A stretch of 64,000 nucleotides of DNA from Acanthosepion lycidas (taxonomy: Eukaryota; Mollusca; Cephalopoda; Sepiida; Sepiidae): contig OZ010577.1 in the NCBI GenBank assembly GCA_963932145.1, forward strand, positions 15,725,889 to 15,789,888. The letters are read 5' to 3'. Positions within the stretch are counted from its first letter, which is position 1. Every line of letters begins with the position of its first letter. A program made the position numbers and the translations under genes. This document shows, piece by piece, positions 37,431 through 50,904 of the stretch. The notes beneath the pieces are model-generated. The model was not told the DNA's origin and ran no database searches. It saw only the letters and a program-made list of their open reading frames with translations.

Positions 37431-39840
37431 AAGGGTCTCCTCTAAAACCGGCTTACAATTATTTTTCATTCGAACTCATACAGTGAGCGTAGCATGTAAA
37501 GTTTACGACTCACGTAACAGGGATTTCCTTGAAAAACTGTGTGGACGCAAAGTGGGTGATCGCGGTATGTTTCTCTCCTGCCGTGCGTTCTATTTACCTT
37601 TACATTCTTTCATTTCACTTTATGAACAGGCAAGAGCCTCGTCTAAAAGCTGCTTACTATTATTTTTCATTCGAACTCATACAGTGAGCGTAGAATGCAA
37701 AGGTTACGACTCACGTAACAGGGATTTCCTTGAAAAACTGTATGGACGCAAAATGGGTGATCGCTGTATGTTTCTCCCCTGCCGTGCGTTCTCTTTACCT
37801 TTACATTTTTTCATGTAACTTTATGAACAGGCAAGAGCCTCCTCTAAAACCTGCTTACAATTATTTTTCATTCGAACTCATACAGTGAGCGTAGAATGCA
37901 AAGGTTACGACTCACGTAACAGGGATTTCCTTGAAAAACTGTATGGACGCAAAATGGGTGATCGCTGTATGTTTCTCTCCTGCCGTGCGTTCTATTTACC
38001 TTTACATTCTTTCACGTAACTTTATGAACAGGCAAGAGCCTCCTCTAAAACCTGCTTACAATTGTTTTTCATTCGAACTCATACAGTGAGCGTAGAATGC
38101 AAAGGTTACGACTCACGTACCAGGGATTTCCTTGAAAAACTGTGTGGACGCAAAGTGGGTGGTCGCTGTATGTTTCTCTCCTGCCGTGCGTTCTATTTAC
38201 CTTTACATTCTTTCATTTCACTTTATGAACAGGCAAGGGCCTCCTCTAAAACCGGCTTACAATTATTTTTCATTCGAACTCATACAGTGAGCGTAGCATG
38301 CAAAGTTTACGAATCACGTAACAGGGATTTCCTTGAAAAACTGTGTCGACTCAAAATGGGTGATCGCTGTATGTTTCTCCCCTGCCGTGCGTTCTATTTA
38401 CATTTACATTCTTTCATTTCAGTTTATGAACAGTCAATAGCCTCCTCTAAAACCTGCTTACAATTATTTTTCATTCGAACTCATACACTGAGCGTCGCAT
38501 GCAAAGGTTACGACTCATGTACCTGGGATTTCCTTGAAAAACTGTGTGGACGCAAAGTGGGTGTTCGCTGTATGTTTCTCTCCTGCCGTGCGTTCTATTT
38601 ACCTTTACATTCTTTAATTTAAATTTATGAACAGGCAAGGGCCTCCTCTAAAACCGGCTTACAATTATTTTTCATTCGAACTCATACAGTGAGCGTAGCA
38701 TGCAAAGGATACTATTCATATAACAGGGATTTCCTTGAAAAACTGTGTGGACGCAAAATGGGTGATCGCTGTATGTTTCTCTCCTGCCGTGCGTTCTATT
38801 TACCTTTACATTCTTTCATTTCACTTTATGAACAGGCAAGGGTCTCCTCTAAAACCGGCTTACAATTATTTTTCATTCGAACTCATACAGTGAGCGTAGC
38901 ATACAAAGGTTACGAATCACGTAACAGGGATTTCCTTGAAAAACTGTGTGGACGCAAAATGGGTGATCGCTGTATGATTCTCTCCTGCCGTGCGTTCTAT
39001 TTACCTTTACATTCTTTCATTTCACTTTATGAACAGGCAAGGGTCTCCACTAAAACCGGCTTACAATTAATTTTCATTCTAACTCATACAGTGAGCGTAG
39101 CATGCAAAGGTTACGACTCACGTAACAGGGATTTACTTGAAAAACTGTGTGGACGCAAAGTGGGTGATCGCTGTATGTTTCTCTCCTGCCGTGCGTTCTA
39201 TTTACCTTTACATTCTTTCATTTCACTTTATGAACAGGCAAGAGCCTCCTCTAAAACCGGCTTACAATTATTTTTCATTCGAACTCATACACTGAGCGTA
39301 GCATGCAAAGGATACTATTCATATAACAGGGATTTCCTTGAAAAACTGTGTGGACGCAAAATGGGTGATCGCTGTATGTTTCTCTCCTGCCGTGCGTTCT
39401 ATTTACCTTTACATTCTTTCATTTAACTTTATGAACAGGCAAGAGCCTCCTCTAAAAGCTGCTTACAATTATTTTTCATTCGAACTCATACAGTGAGCGT
39501 AGCATGCAAAGGTTACGACTCACGTAACAGGGATTTCCTTGAAAAACAGTGTGGACGCAAAGTGGGTGATCGCTGTATGTTTCTCTCCTGCCGTGCGTTC
39601 TATTTACCTTTACATTCTTTCATTTCACTTTATGAACAGGCAAGAGCCTCCTCTAAAACCGGCTTACAATTATTTTTCATTCGAACTCATACAGTGAGCG
39701 TAGCATGCAAAGGATACTATTCATATAACAGGGATTTCCTTGAAAAATTTTGTGGACTCAAAGTGGGTGATCGCTGTAAGTTTCTCTCCTGCCGTGCGTT
39801 CTATTTACCTTTACATTCTTTCATTTCACTTTATGAACAG
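36425..39840 (+). repeat. 17-monomer HOR unit, copy 1
   Basis: This 3.4 kb unit recurs at 40,042-43,457. Shared marks include catgtaaagtttac, cgcggtatg, cgactcaaaatg, tgtacctggg, gaattaatttt-type aattaattttcattctaac, aaaaacagtgtgg and tgtaagtttctc. I found one difference (attgttttt near 38,063). The left end equals the right neighbour of the unit, as expected of unequal exchange. Confidence 0.92.
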
Positions 39841-40041
39841 GCAAGAGCCTCGTCTAAAAGCTGCTTACTATTATTTTTCATTCGAACTCATACAGTGAGC
39901 GTAGAATGCAAAGGTTACGACTCACGTAACAGGGATTTCCTTGAAAAACTGTATGGACGCAAAATAGGTGATCGTTGTATGTTTCTCTCCTGCCGTGCGT
40001 TCTATTTACCTTTACATTCTTTCATTTCACTTTATGAACAG
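39841..40041 (+). repeat. Extra monomer at the junction of the 17-monomer copies
   Basis: This monomer (cgtctaaaagctgcttac, then gaatgcaaagg, GTATGG, aaaataggtgatcgttg) is the same as the one that follows at 40,042. It is an added single copy between the two 17-monomer units, which makes the offset between copies 3,617 bp (18 monomers minus one) rather than 3,416. Confidence 0.85.
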
Positions 40042-43000
40042 GCAAGAGCCTCGTCTAAAAGCTGCTTACTATTATTTTTCATTCGAACTCATACAGTGAG
40101 CGTAGAATGCAAAGGTTACGACTCACGTAACAGGGATTTCCTTGAAAAACTGTATGGACGCAAAATAGGTGATCGTTGTATGTTTCTCTCCTGCCGTGCG
40201 TTCTATTTACCTTTACATTCTTTCATTTCACTTTATGAACAGGCCAGAGCCTCGTCTAAAAGCTGCTTACTATTATTTTTCATTCGAACTCATACAGTGA
40301 GCGTAGAATGCAAATGTTACGACTCACGTAACAGGGATTTCCTTGAAAAACTGTATGGACGCAAAATGGGTGATCGCTGTATGTTTCTCTCCTGCCGTGC
40401 GTTCTATTTACCTTTACATTCTTTCATTTAACTTTATGAACATGCAAGAGGCTCCTCTAAAACTGCTTACAATTATTTTTTATTCGAACTCATACAGTGA
40501 GCGTAGCCTGCAAATGTTACGACTCACGTAACAGGGATTTCCTTGAAAAACTGTGTGGACGCAAAATGGGTGATCGCTGTATGTTTCTCTCCCGCCGTGC
40601 GTTCTATTTACCTTTACATTCTTTCATTTAACTTTATGAACATGGAAGAGGCTCCTCTAAAAGCTGCTTACAATTATTTTTCATTCGAACTCATACAGTG
40701 AGCGTAGCATGCAAAAGTTACGACTCACGTAACAGGGATTTCCTTGAAAAACTGTGTGGACGCAAAATGGGTGATCGCTGTATGTTTCTCTCCTGCCGTG
40801 CGTTCTATTTACCTTTACATTCTTTCATTTCACTTTATGAACAGGCAAGAGCCTCGTCAAAAATCTGCTTACTATTATTTTTCATTCGAACTCATACAGT
40901 GAGCGTAGAATGCAAAGGTTACGACTCACGTAACAGGGATTTCCTTGAAAAACTGTGTGGACACAAATTAGGTGATCGCTGTATGTTTCTCTCCTGCCGT
41001 GCGTTCTATTTACCTTTACATTCTTTCATTTCACTTTATGAACAGGCAAGGGTCTCCTCTAAAACCGGCTTACAATTATTTTTCATTCGAACTCATACAG
41101 TGAGCGTAGCATGTAAAGTTTACGACTCACGTAACAGGGATTTCCTTGAAAAACTGTGTGGACGCAAAGTGGGTGATCGCGGTATGTTTCTCTCCTGCCG
41201 TGCGTTCTATTTACCTTTACATTCTTTCATTTCACTTTATGAACAGGCAAGAGCCTCGTCTAAAAGCTGCTTACTATTATTTTTCATTCGAACTCATACA
41301 GTGAGCGTAGAATGCAAAGGTTACGACTCACGTAACAGGGATTTCCTTGAAAAACTGTATGGACGCAAAATGGGTGATCGCTGTATGTTTCTCCCCTGCC
41401 GTGCGTTCTCTTTACCTTTACATTTTTTCATGTAACTTTATGAACAGGCAAGAGCCTCCTCTAAAACCTGCTTACAATTATTTTTCATTCGAACTCATAC
41501 AGTGAGCGTAGAATGCAAAGGTTACGACTCACGTAACAGGGATTTCCTTGAAAAACTGTATGGACGCAAAATGGGTGATCGCTGTATGTTTCTCTCCTGC
41601 CGTGCGTTCTATTTACCTTTACATTCTTTCACGTAACTTTATGAACAGGCAAGAGCCTCCTCTAAAACCTGCTTACAATTATTTTTCATTCGAACTCATA
41701 CAGTGAGCGTAGAATGCAAAGGTTACGACTCACGTACCAGGGATTTCCTTGAAAAACTGTGTGGACGCAAAGTGGGTGGTCGCTGTATGTTTCTCTCCTG
41801 CCGTGCGTTCTATTTACCTTTACATTCTTTCATTTCACTTTATGAACAGGCAAGGGCCTCCTCTAAAACCGGCTTACAATTATTTTTCATTCGAACTCAT
41901 ACAGTGAGCGTAGCATGCAAAGTTTACGAATCACGTAACAGGGATTTCCTTGAAAAACTGTGTCGACTCAAAATGGGTGATCGCTGTATGTTTCTCCCCT
42001 GCCGTGCGTTCTATTTACATTTACATTCTTTCATTTCAGTTTATGAACAGTCAATAGCCTCCTCTAAAACCTGCTTACAATTATTTTTCATTCGAACTCA
42101 TACACTGAGCGTCGCATGCAAAGGTTACGACTCATGTACCTGGGATTTCCTTGAAAAACTGTGTGGACGCAAAGTGGGTGTTCGCTGTATGTTTCTCTCC
42201 TGCCGTGCGTTCTATTTACCTTTACATTCTTTAATTTAAATTTATGAACAGGCAAGGGCCTCCTCTAAAACCGGCTTACAATTATTTTTCATTCGAACTC
42301 ATACAGTGAGCGTAGCATGCAAAGGATACTATTCATATAACAGGGATTTCCTTGAAAAACTGTGTGGACGCAAAATGGGTGATCGCTGTATGTTTCTCTC
42401 CTGCCGTGCGTTCTATTTACCTTTACATTCTTTCATTTCACTTTATGAACAGGCAAGGGTCTCCTCTAAAACCGGCTTACAATTATTTTTCATTCGAACT
42501 CATACAGTGAGCGTAGCATACAAAGGTTACGAATCACGTAACAGGGATTTCCTTGAAAAACTGTGTGGACGCAAAATGGGTGATCGCTGTATGATTCTCT
42601 CCTGCCGTGCGTTCTATTTACCTTTACATTCTTTCATTTCACTTTATGAACAGGCAAGGGTCTCCACTAAAACCGGCTTACAATTAATTTTCATTCTAAC
42701 TCATACAGTGAGCGTAGCATGCAAAGGTTACGACTCACGTAACAGGGATTTACTTGAAAAACTGTGTGGACGCAAAGTGGGTGATCGCTGTATGTTTCTC
42801 TCCTGCCGTGCGTTCTATTTACCTTTACATTCTTTCATTTCACTTTATGAACAGGCAAGAGCCTCCTCTAAAACCGGCTTACAATTATTTTTCATTCGAA
42901 CTCATACACTGAGCGTAGCATGCAAAGGATACTATTCATATAACAGGGATTTCCTTGAAAAACTGTGTGGACGCAAAATGGGTGATCGCTGTATGTTTCT

Positions 43001-43457
43001 CTCCTGCCGTGCGTTCTATTTACCTTTACATTCTTTCATTTAACTTTATGAACAGGCAAGAGCCTCCTCTAAAAGCTGCTTACAATTATTTTTCATTCGA
43101 ACTCATACAGTGAGCGTAGCATGCAAAGGTTACGACTCACGTAACAGGGATTTCCTTGAAAAACAGTGTGGACGCAAAGTGGGTGATCGCTGTATGTTTC
43201 TCTCCTGCCGTGCGTTCTATTTACCTTTACATTCTTTCATTTCACTTTATGAACAGGCAAGAGCCTCCTCTAAAACCGGCTTACAATTATTTTTCATTCG
43301 AACTCATACAGTGAGCGTAGCATGCAAAGGATACTATTCATATAACAGGGATTTCCTTGAAAAATTTTGTGGACTCAAAGTGGGTGATCGCTGTAAGTTT
43401 CTCTCCTGCCGTGCGTTCTATTTACCTTTACATTCTTTCATTTCACTTTATGAACAG
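40042..43457 (+). repeat. 17-monomer HOR unit, copy 2
   Basis: Near-identical copy of 36,425-39,840. The match breaks near 43,460, where gaggctcctctaaaagctgc continues into type B satellite while copy 1 continues into gcctcgtctaaaagc. Confidence 0.92.
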
Positions 43458-44516
43458 GCAAGAGGCTCCTCTAAAAGCTGCTTACAATTATTTTTCATTC
43501 GAACTCATACAGTGAGCGTAGCATGCAAAGGATACTATTCATATAACAGGGATTTCCTTGAAAAACTGTGTGGACGCAAAATGGGTGATCGCTGTATGTT
43601 TCTCTCCTGCCGTGCGTTCTATTTACCTTTACATTCTTTCATTTCACTTTATGAACAGGCAAGAGCCTCCTTTAAAACCGGCTTACAATTATTTTTCATT
43701 CGAACTCATACAGTGAACGTAGCATGCAAAGGTTACGACTCACGTAACAGGGATTTCCTTGAAAAACTGTGTGGACGCAAAATGAGTGATCGCTGTATGT
43801 TTCTCTCCTGCCGTGCGTTCTATTTACCTTTACATTCTTTCATTTAACTTTATGAACAGGCAAGAGGCTCCTCTAAAAGCTGCTTACAATTATTTTTCAT
43901 TCGAACTCATACAGTGAGCGTAGCATGCAAAGGTTACGACTCACGTAACAGGTATTTCCTTGAAAAACTGTGTGGACGCAAAATGGGTGATCGCTGTATG
44001 TTTCTCTCCTGCCGTGCGTTCTATTTACCTTTACATTCTTTCATTTAACTTGATGAACATGCAAGAGCCTCCTCTAAAAGCTGCTTACAATTATTTTTCA
44101 TTCGAACTCATACAGTGAGCGTAGCATGCAAAGGTTACGACTCACGTAACAGGGATTTCCTTGAAAAAATGTGTGGACGCAAAATGGGTGATCGCTGTAT
44201 GTTTTTCTCCTGCCGTGCGTTCTATTTACCTTTACATTCTTTCATTTCACTTTATGAACAGGCAAGAGCCTCCTTTAAAACCGGCTTACAATTATTTTTC
44301 ATTCGAACTCATACAGTGAGCGTAGCATGCAAAGGTTACGACTCACGTAACAGGGATTTCCTTGAAAAACTGTGTGGACGCAAAATGGGTGATCGCTGTA
44401 TGTTTCTCTCCTGCCGTGCGTTCTGTTTACCTTTACATTCTTTCATTTAACTTTATGAACAGGCAAGAGCCTCCTCTAAAACCGGCTTACAATTATTTTT
44501 CATTCGAACTCATACA
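43458..44516 (+). repeat. Mixed satellite right of the 17-monomer unit
   Basis: About five monomers, one B (43,512) and the rest A, with no long partner seen. cctcctttaaaacc occurs at about 43,668 and 44,270, three monomers apart. Confidence 0.6.
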
Positions 44517-46727
44517 GTGAGCGTAGCATGCAAAGGTTACGACTCACGTAACAGGGATTTCCTTGAAAAACTGTGTGGACGCAAAATGGGTGATCGCTGT
44601 ATTTTTCTATCCTGCCCTGCGTTCTATTTACCTTTACATTCTTTCATTTCACTTTATGAACAGGCAAGAGCCTCCTCTAAAACCGGCTTACAATTATTTT
44701 TCATTCGAACTCATACACTGAGCGTAGCATGCAAAGGATACTATTCATATAACAGGGATTTCCTTGAAAAACTGTGTGGACGCAAAGTGGGTGATCGCTG
44801 TATGTTTCTCTCCTGCCGTGCGTTCTATTTACCTTTACATTCTTTCATTTAACTTTATGAACAGGCAAGAGCCTCCTCTAAAACCGGCTTACAATTATTT
44901 TTCATTCGAACTCATACAGTGAGCGTAGCATGCAAAGGTTACGACTCACGTAACAGGGATTTCCTTGAAAAACTGTGTGGACGCAAAGTGGGTGATCGCT
45001 GTATGTTTCTCTCCTGCCGTGCATTCTATTTACCTTTACATTCTTTCATTTCACTTTATGAACAGGCAAGAGCCTCCACTAAAACCGGCTTACAATTATT
45101 TTTCATTCGAACTCATACAGTGAGCGTAGCATGCAAAGGTTACGACTCACGTAACAGGGATTTACTTGAAAAACTGTGTGGACGCAAAGTGGGTGATCGC
45201 TGTATGTTTCTCTCCTGTCGTGCGTTCTATTTACCTTTACATTCTTTCATTTCACTTTATGAACAGGCAAGAGCCTCCTCTAAAACCGGCTTACAATTAT
45301 TTTTCATTCGAACTCATACACTGAGCGTAGCATGCAAAGGATACTATTCATATAACAGGGATTTCTTTGAAAAACTGTGTGGACGCAAAGTGGGTGATCG
45401 CTGTATGTTTCTCTCCTGCCGTGCGTTCTATTTACCTTTACATTCTTTCATTTAACTTTATGAACAGGCAAGAGCCTCCACTAAAACCGGCTTACAATTA
45501 TTTTTCATTCGAACTCATACAGTGAGAGTAGCATGCAAAGGTTACGACTCACGTAACAGGGATTTACTTGAAAAACTGTGTGGACGCAAAGTGGGTGATC
45601 GCTGTATGTTTCTCTCCTGCCGTGCGTTCTATTTACCTTTACATTCTTTCATTTCACTTTATGAACAGGCAAGAGCCTCCTCTAAAACAGGCTTACAATT
45701 ATTTTTCATTCGAACTCATACACTGAGCGTAGCATGCAAAGGATACTATTCATATAACAGGGATTTCCTTGAAAAACTGTGTGGACGCAAAGTGGGTGAT
45801 CGCTGTATGTTTCTCTCCTGCCGTGCGTTCTATTTACCTTTACATTCTTTCATTTAACTTTATGAACAGGCAAGAGCCTCCTCTAAAACCGGCTTACAAT
45901 TATTTTTCATTCGAAATCATACACTGAGCGTAGCATGCAATGGTTACGACTCACGTAACAGGGATTTCCTTGAAAAACTGTGTGGACGCAAAATGGGTGA
46001 TCGCTGTATGTTTCTCTCCTACCGTGCGTTCTATTTACCTTTACATTCTTTCATTTCACTTTATGAACAGGCAAGGGCCTCCTCTAAAACCGGCTTACAA
46101 TTATTTTTCATTCGAACTCATACAGTGAGCGTAGCATGCAAACGTTACGACTCACGTAACAGGGATTTACTTGAAAAACTGTGTGGACGCAAAGTGGGTG
46201 ATCGCTGTATGTTTCTCTCCTGCCGTGCGTTCTATTTACCTTTACATTCTTTCATTTAACTTTATGAACAGGTAAGAGCCTCCACTAAAACCGGCTAACA
46301 ATTATTTTTCATTCGAACTCATACACTGAGCGTAGCATGCAAAGGATACTATTCATATAACAGGGATTTCCTTGAAAAACTGTGTGGACGCAAAGTGGGT
46401 GATCGCTGTATGTTTCTCTCCTGCCGTGCGTTCTATTTACCTTTACATTCTTTCATTTAACTTTCTGAACAGGCAAGAGCCTCCTCTAAAACTGGCTTAC
46501 AATTATTTTTCATTCGAACTCATACAGTGAGCGTAGCATGCAAAGGTTACGACTCACGTAACAGGGATTTCCTAGAAAAACTGTGTGGACGCAAAGTGGG
46601 TGATCGCTGTATGTTTCTCTCCTGCCGTGCGTTCTATTTACCTTTACATTCTTTCATTTCACTTTATGAACAGGCAAGAGGCTCCTCTAAAAGCTGCTTA
46701 CAATTATTTTTCATTCGAACTCATACA
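44517..46727 (+). repeat. A/B dimer-rich block
   Basis: Type A monomers with gatttacttg alternate with B monomers that begin ctgagcg. The pairs 45,120-45,521 and 45,522-45,923 are 402-bp dimers, and related pairs start at 44,517 and 46,125. Minor private changes separate them. Confidence 0.75.
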
Positions 46728-47531
46728 GTGAGCGTAGCATGCAAAGGTTACGACTCACGTAACAGGGATTTCCTTGAAAAACTGTGTGGACGCAAAGTGG
46801 GTGATCGCTGTATGTTTCTCTCCTGCCGTGCGTTCTATTTACCTTTACATTCTTTCATTTCACTTTATGAACAGGCAAGAGCCTCCTCTAAAGCCGGCTT
46901 ACAATTATTTTTCATTCGAACTCATACAGTGAGCGTAGCATGCAAAGGTTACGACTCACGTAACAGGGATTTCCTTGAAAAACTGTGTGGACGCAAAATG
47001 GGTGATCGCTGTATGTTTCTCTCCTGCCGTGCGTTCTATTTACCTTTACATTCTTTCATTTCACTTTATGAACAGTCAAGAGCCTCCTCTAAAACCGGCT
47101 TACAATTATTTTTCATTCGAACTCATACAGTGAGCGTAGCACGCAAAGGTTACGACTCACGTAACAGGGATTTCCTTGAAAAACTGTGTGGACGCAAAGT
47201 GGGTGATCGCTGTATGTTTCTCTCCTGCCGTGCGTTCTATTTACCTTTACATTCTTTCATTTCACTTTATGAACAGGCAAGAGCCTCCTCTAAAGCCGGC
47301 TTACAATTATTTTTCATTCGAACTCATACAGTGAGCGTAGCATGCAAAGGTTACGACTCACGTAACAGGGATTTCCTTGAAAAACTGTGTGGACGCAAAA
47401 TGGGTGATCGCTGTATGTTTCTCTCCTACCGTGCGTTCTATTTACCTTTACATTCTTTCATTTCACTTTATGAACAGGCAAGGGCCTCCTGTAAAACCTG
47501 CTTACAATTATTTTTCATTCGAACTCATACA
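46728..47531 (+). repeat. Duplicated 402-bp A-A dimer
   Basis: Monomers at 46,728 (taaagccgg) and 46,929 (aaaatggg) recur at 47,130 and 47,331. gcacgc near 47,140 and taccgtg near 47,427 are among the differences. Confidence 0.75.
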
Positions 47532-50500
47532 GTGAGCGTAGCAGGCAAAGGATACTATTCATATAACAGGGATTTCCTTGAAAAACTGTGTGGACGCAAA
47601 GTGGGTGATCGCTGTATGTTTCTCTCCTGCCGTGCGTTCTATTTACCTTTACATTCTTTCATTTCACTTTATGAACAGGCAAGAGCCTCCTCTAAAGACG
47701 GCTTACAATTATTTTTCATTCGAACTCATACAGTGAGCGTAGCATGCAAAGGTTAAGACTCACGTAACAGGGATTTCCTTGAAAATCTGTGTGGACGCAC
47801 AATGGGTGATCGCTGTATGTTTCTCTCCTACCGTGCGTTCTATTTACCTTTACATTCTTTCATTTCACTTTATGAACAGGCAAGAGCCTCCTCTAAAACC
47901 GGCTTACAATTATTTTTCATTCGAACTCATACAGTGAGCGTAGCATGCAAAGGTTACGACTCACGTAACAGGGATTTCCTTGAAAAACTGTGTGGACGCA
48001 AAATGGGTGATCGCTGTATGTTTCTCTCCTACCGTGCGTTCTATTTACCTTTACATTTTTTCATTTCACTTTATGAACAGGCAAGGGCGTCCTCTAAAAC
48101 CGGCTTACAATTATTTTTCATTCGAACTCATACAGTGAGAGTAGCATGCAAAGGATACTATTCATATAACAGGGATTTCCTTGAAAAACTGTGTGGACGC
48201 AAAGTGGGTGATCGCTGTATGTTTGTCTCCTGCCGTGCGTTCTATTTACCTTTACATTCTTTCATTTAACGTCATGAACAGGCAAGAGCCTCCTCTAAAA
48301 CCGGCTTACAATTATTTTTCATTCGAACTCATACAGTGAGCGTAGCATGCAAAGGATACTATTCATATAAAAGGGATTTCCTTGAAAAACTGTGTGGACG
48401 CAAAGTGGGTGATCGCTGTATGTTTCTCTCCTGCCGTGCGTTCTATTTACCTTTACATTCTTTCATTTAACTTTATGAACAGGCAAGAGCCTCCTCTAAA
48501 AGCTGCTTACAATTATTTTTCATTCGAACTCATACAGTGAGCGTAGCATGCAAATGTTACGAATCACGTGACAGGGATTTCGTTGAAAAACTGTATGGAC
48601 GCAAAATGGGTGATCGCTGTATGTTTCTCTCCTGCCGTGCGTTCTATTTACATTTACATTCTTTCATTTCACTTTATGAACAGGCAAGAGCCTCCTCTAA
48701 AACCGGCTTACAATTATTTTTCATTCGAACTCATACAATGAGCGTAGCATGCAAAGGTTACGACTCCCGTAACAGGGATTTCCTTTAAAATCTGTGTGGA
48801 CGCAAAATGGGTGATCGCTGTATGTTTCTCTCCTACCGTGCGTTCTATTTACCTTTACATTCTTTCATTTCACTTTATGAACAGGCAAGAGCCTCCTCTA
48901 AAACCGGCTTACAATTATTTTTCATTCGAACTCATACAGTGAGCGTAGCATGCAAAGTTAACGACTCACGTAACAGGGATTTCCTTGAAAAACTGTGTGG
49001 ACGCAAAGTGGGTGATCGTTGTATGTTTCTCTCCTGCCGTGCGTTCTATTTACCTTTACATTCTTTCATTTCACTTTATGAACAGGCAAGAGCCTCCTCT
49101 GAAACCGGCTTACAATTATTTTTCATTCGAACTCATACAGTGAGCGTAACATGCAAAGGATAATATTCATATAACAGGGATTTCCTTGAAAAACTGTGTG
49201 GACGCAAAGTGGGTGATCGTTGTATGTTTCTCTCCTGCCGTGCGTTCTATTTACATTTACATTCTTTCATTTCACTTTATGAACAGGCAAGAGCCTCCTC
49301 TAAAACCGGCTTACAATTATTTTTCATTCGAACTCATACAGTGAGCGTAGCATGCAAAGGATACTATTCATATAACAGGGATTTCCTTGAAAATCTGTGT
49401 GGACGCAAAATGGGTGATCGCTGTATGTTTCTCTCCTGACGTGCGTTCTATTTACCTTTACATTCTTTCATTTCACTTTATGAACAGGCAAGAGCCTCCT
49501 CTAAAACCGGCTTAAAATTATTTTTCATTCGAACTCATACAGTGAGCGTAGCATGCAAAGGTTACGACTCACGTAACAGGGATTTCCTTGAAAAACTGTG
49601 TGGACGCAAAGTGGGTGATCGCTGTATGTTTCCCTCCTGCCGTGCGTTCTATTTACCTTTACATTCTTTCATTTCACTTTATGAACAGGCAAGAGTCTCC
49701 TCTAAAACATGCTTACAATTATTTTTCATTCGAACTCATACAGTGAGGGTAGCATGCAAAGGATACTATTCATATAACAGGGATTTCCTTGAAAAACTGT
49801 GTGGACGCAAAGTGGGTGATCGCTGTATGTTTCTCTCCTGCCGTGCGTTCTATTTACCTTTACATTCTTTCATTTAACTTTATGAACAGGCAAGAGGCTC
49901 CTCTAAAAGCTGCTTACAATTATTTTTCATTCGAACTCATACAGTAAGCGTAGCATGCAAAGGTTACGACTCACGTAACAGGGATTTCCTTGAAAAACTG
50001 TGTGGACGCAAAGTGGGTGATCGCTGTATGTTTCTCTCCTGCCGTGCGTTCTATTTACCTTTACATTCTTTCATTTCACTTTATGAACAGGCAAGAGTCT
50101 CCTCTAAAACATGCTTACAATTATTTTTCATTCGAACTCATACAGTGAGCGTAGCATGCAAAGGATACTATTCATATAACAGGGATTTCCTTGAAAAACT
50201 GTGTGGACGCAAAATGGGTGATAGCTGTATGTTTCTCTCCTACCGTGCGTTCTATTTACCTTTACATTCTTTCATTTCACTTTATGAACAGGCAAGAGCC
50301 TCCTCTAAAACCGGCTTACTATTATTTTTCATTCGAACTCATACAGTGAGCGTAGCATGCAAAGGATACTATTCATATAACAGGGATTTCCTTGAAAAAC
50401 GGTGTGGACCCAAAATGGGTGATCGCTGTATGTTTCTCTCCTGCCGTGCGTTCTATTTACCTTTACATTCTTTCATTTGACTTTATGAACAGGCAAGAGG

Positions 50501-50904
50501 CTCCTCTAAAACCGGCTTACAATTATTTTTCATTCGAACTCATACAGTGAGCGTAGCATGCAAAGGTTACGACTCACGTAACAGGGATTTCCTTGAAAAA
50601 CTGTGTGGACGCAAAATAGGTGATCGCTGTATGTTTCTCTCCTGCCGTGCGTTCTATTTACCTTTACATTCTTTCATTTCACTTTATGAACAGGCAAGTG
50701 TCTCCTCTAAAACCGGCTTACAATTATTTTTCATTCGAACTCATACAGTGAGCGTAGCATGCAAAGGATACTATTCATATAACAGGGATTTCCTTGAAAA
50801 ACTGTGTGGACGCAAAATGGGTGATCGCTGTATGTTTCTCTCCTGCCGTGCGTTGTATTTACCTTTACATTCTTTCATTTAACTTTATGAACAGGCAAGA
50901 GGCT
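47532..50904 (+). repeat. Irregular mixed A/B satellite
   Basis: About 17 monomers with many private changes and no long duplication that I could follow. gtgagggtag near 49,743 is a mark that recurs at 52,559, 55,167 and 62,596. No non-satellite sequence is present. Confidence 0.6.

Larger units (their letters stand above)
30250..38688 (+). repeat. A-dominated domain with two isolated B monomers
   Basis: Only the monomers starting at 30,250 and 33,063 have the B box; all others are A. The variant vocabulary (GAATGC, GTATGG, TCG) is that of the A-only domain, so this looks like the same domain with rare B introductions. Confidence 0.82.

Noticed and set aside
46527-47756. Second long open frame (about 409 codons)
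   Set aside because: Same reason: five to six monomers that happen to have tca rather than taa at positions 133-135.
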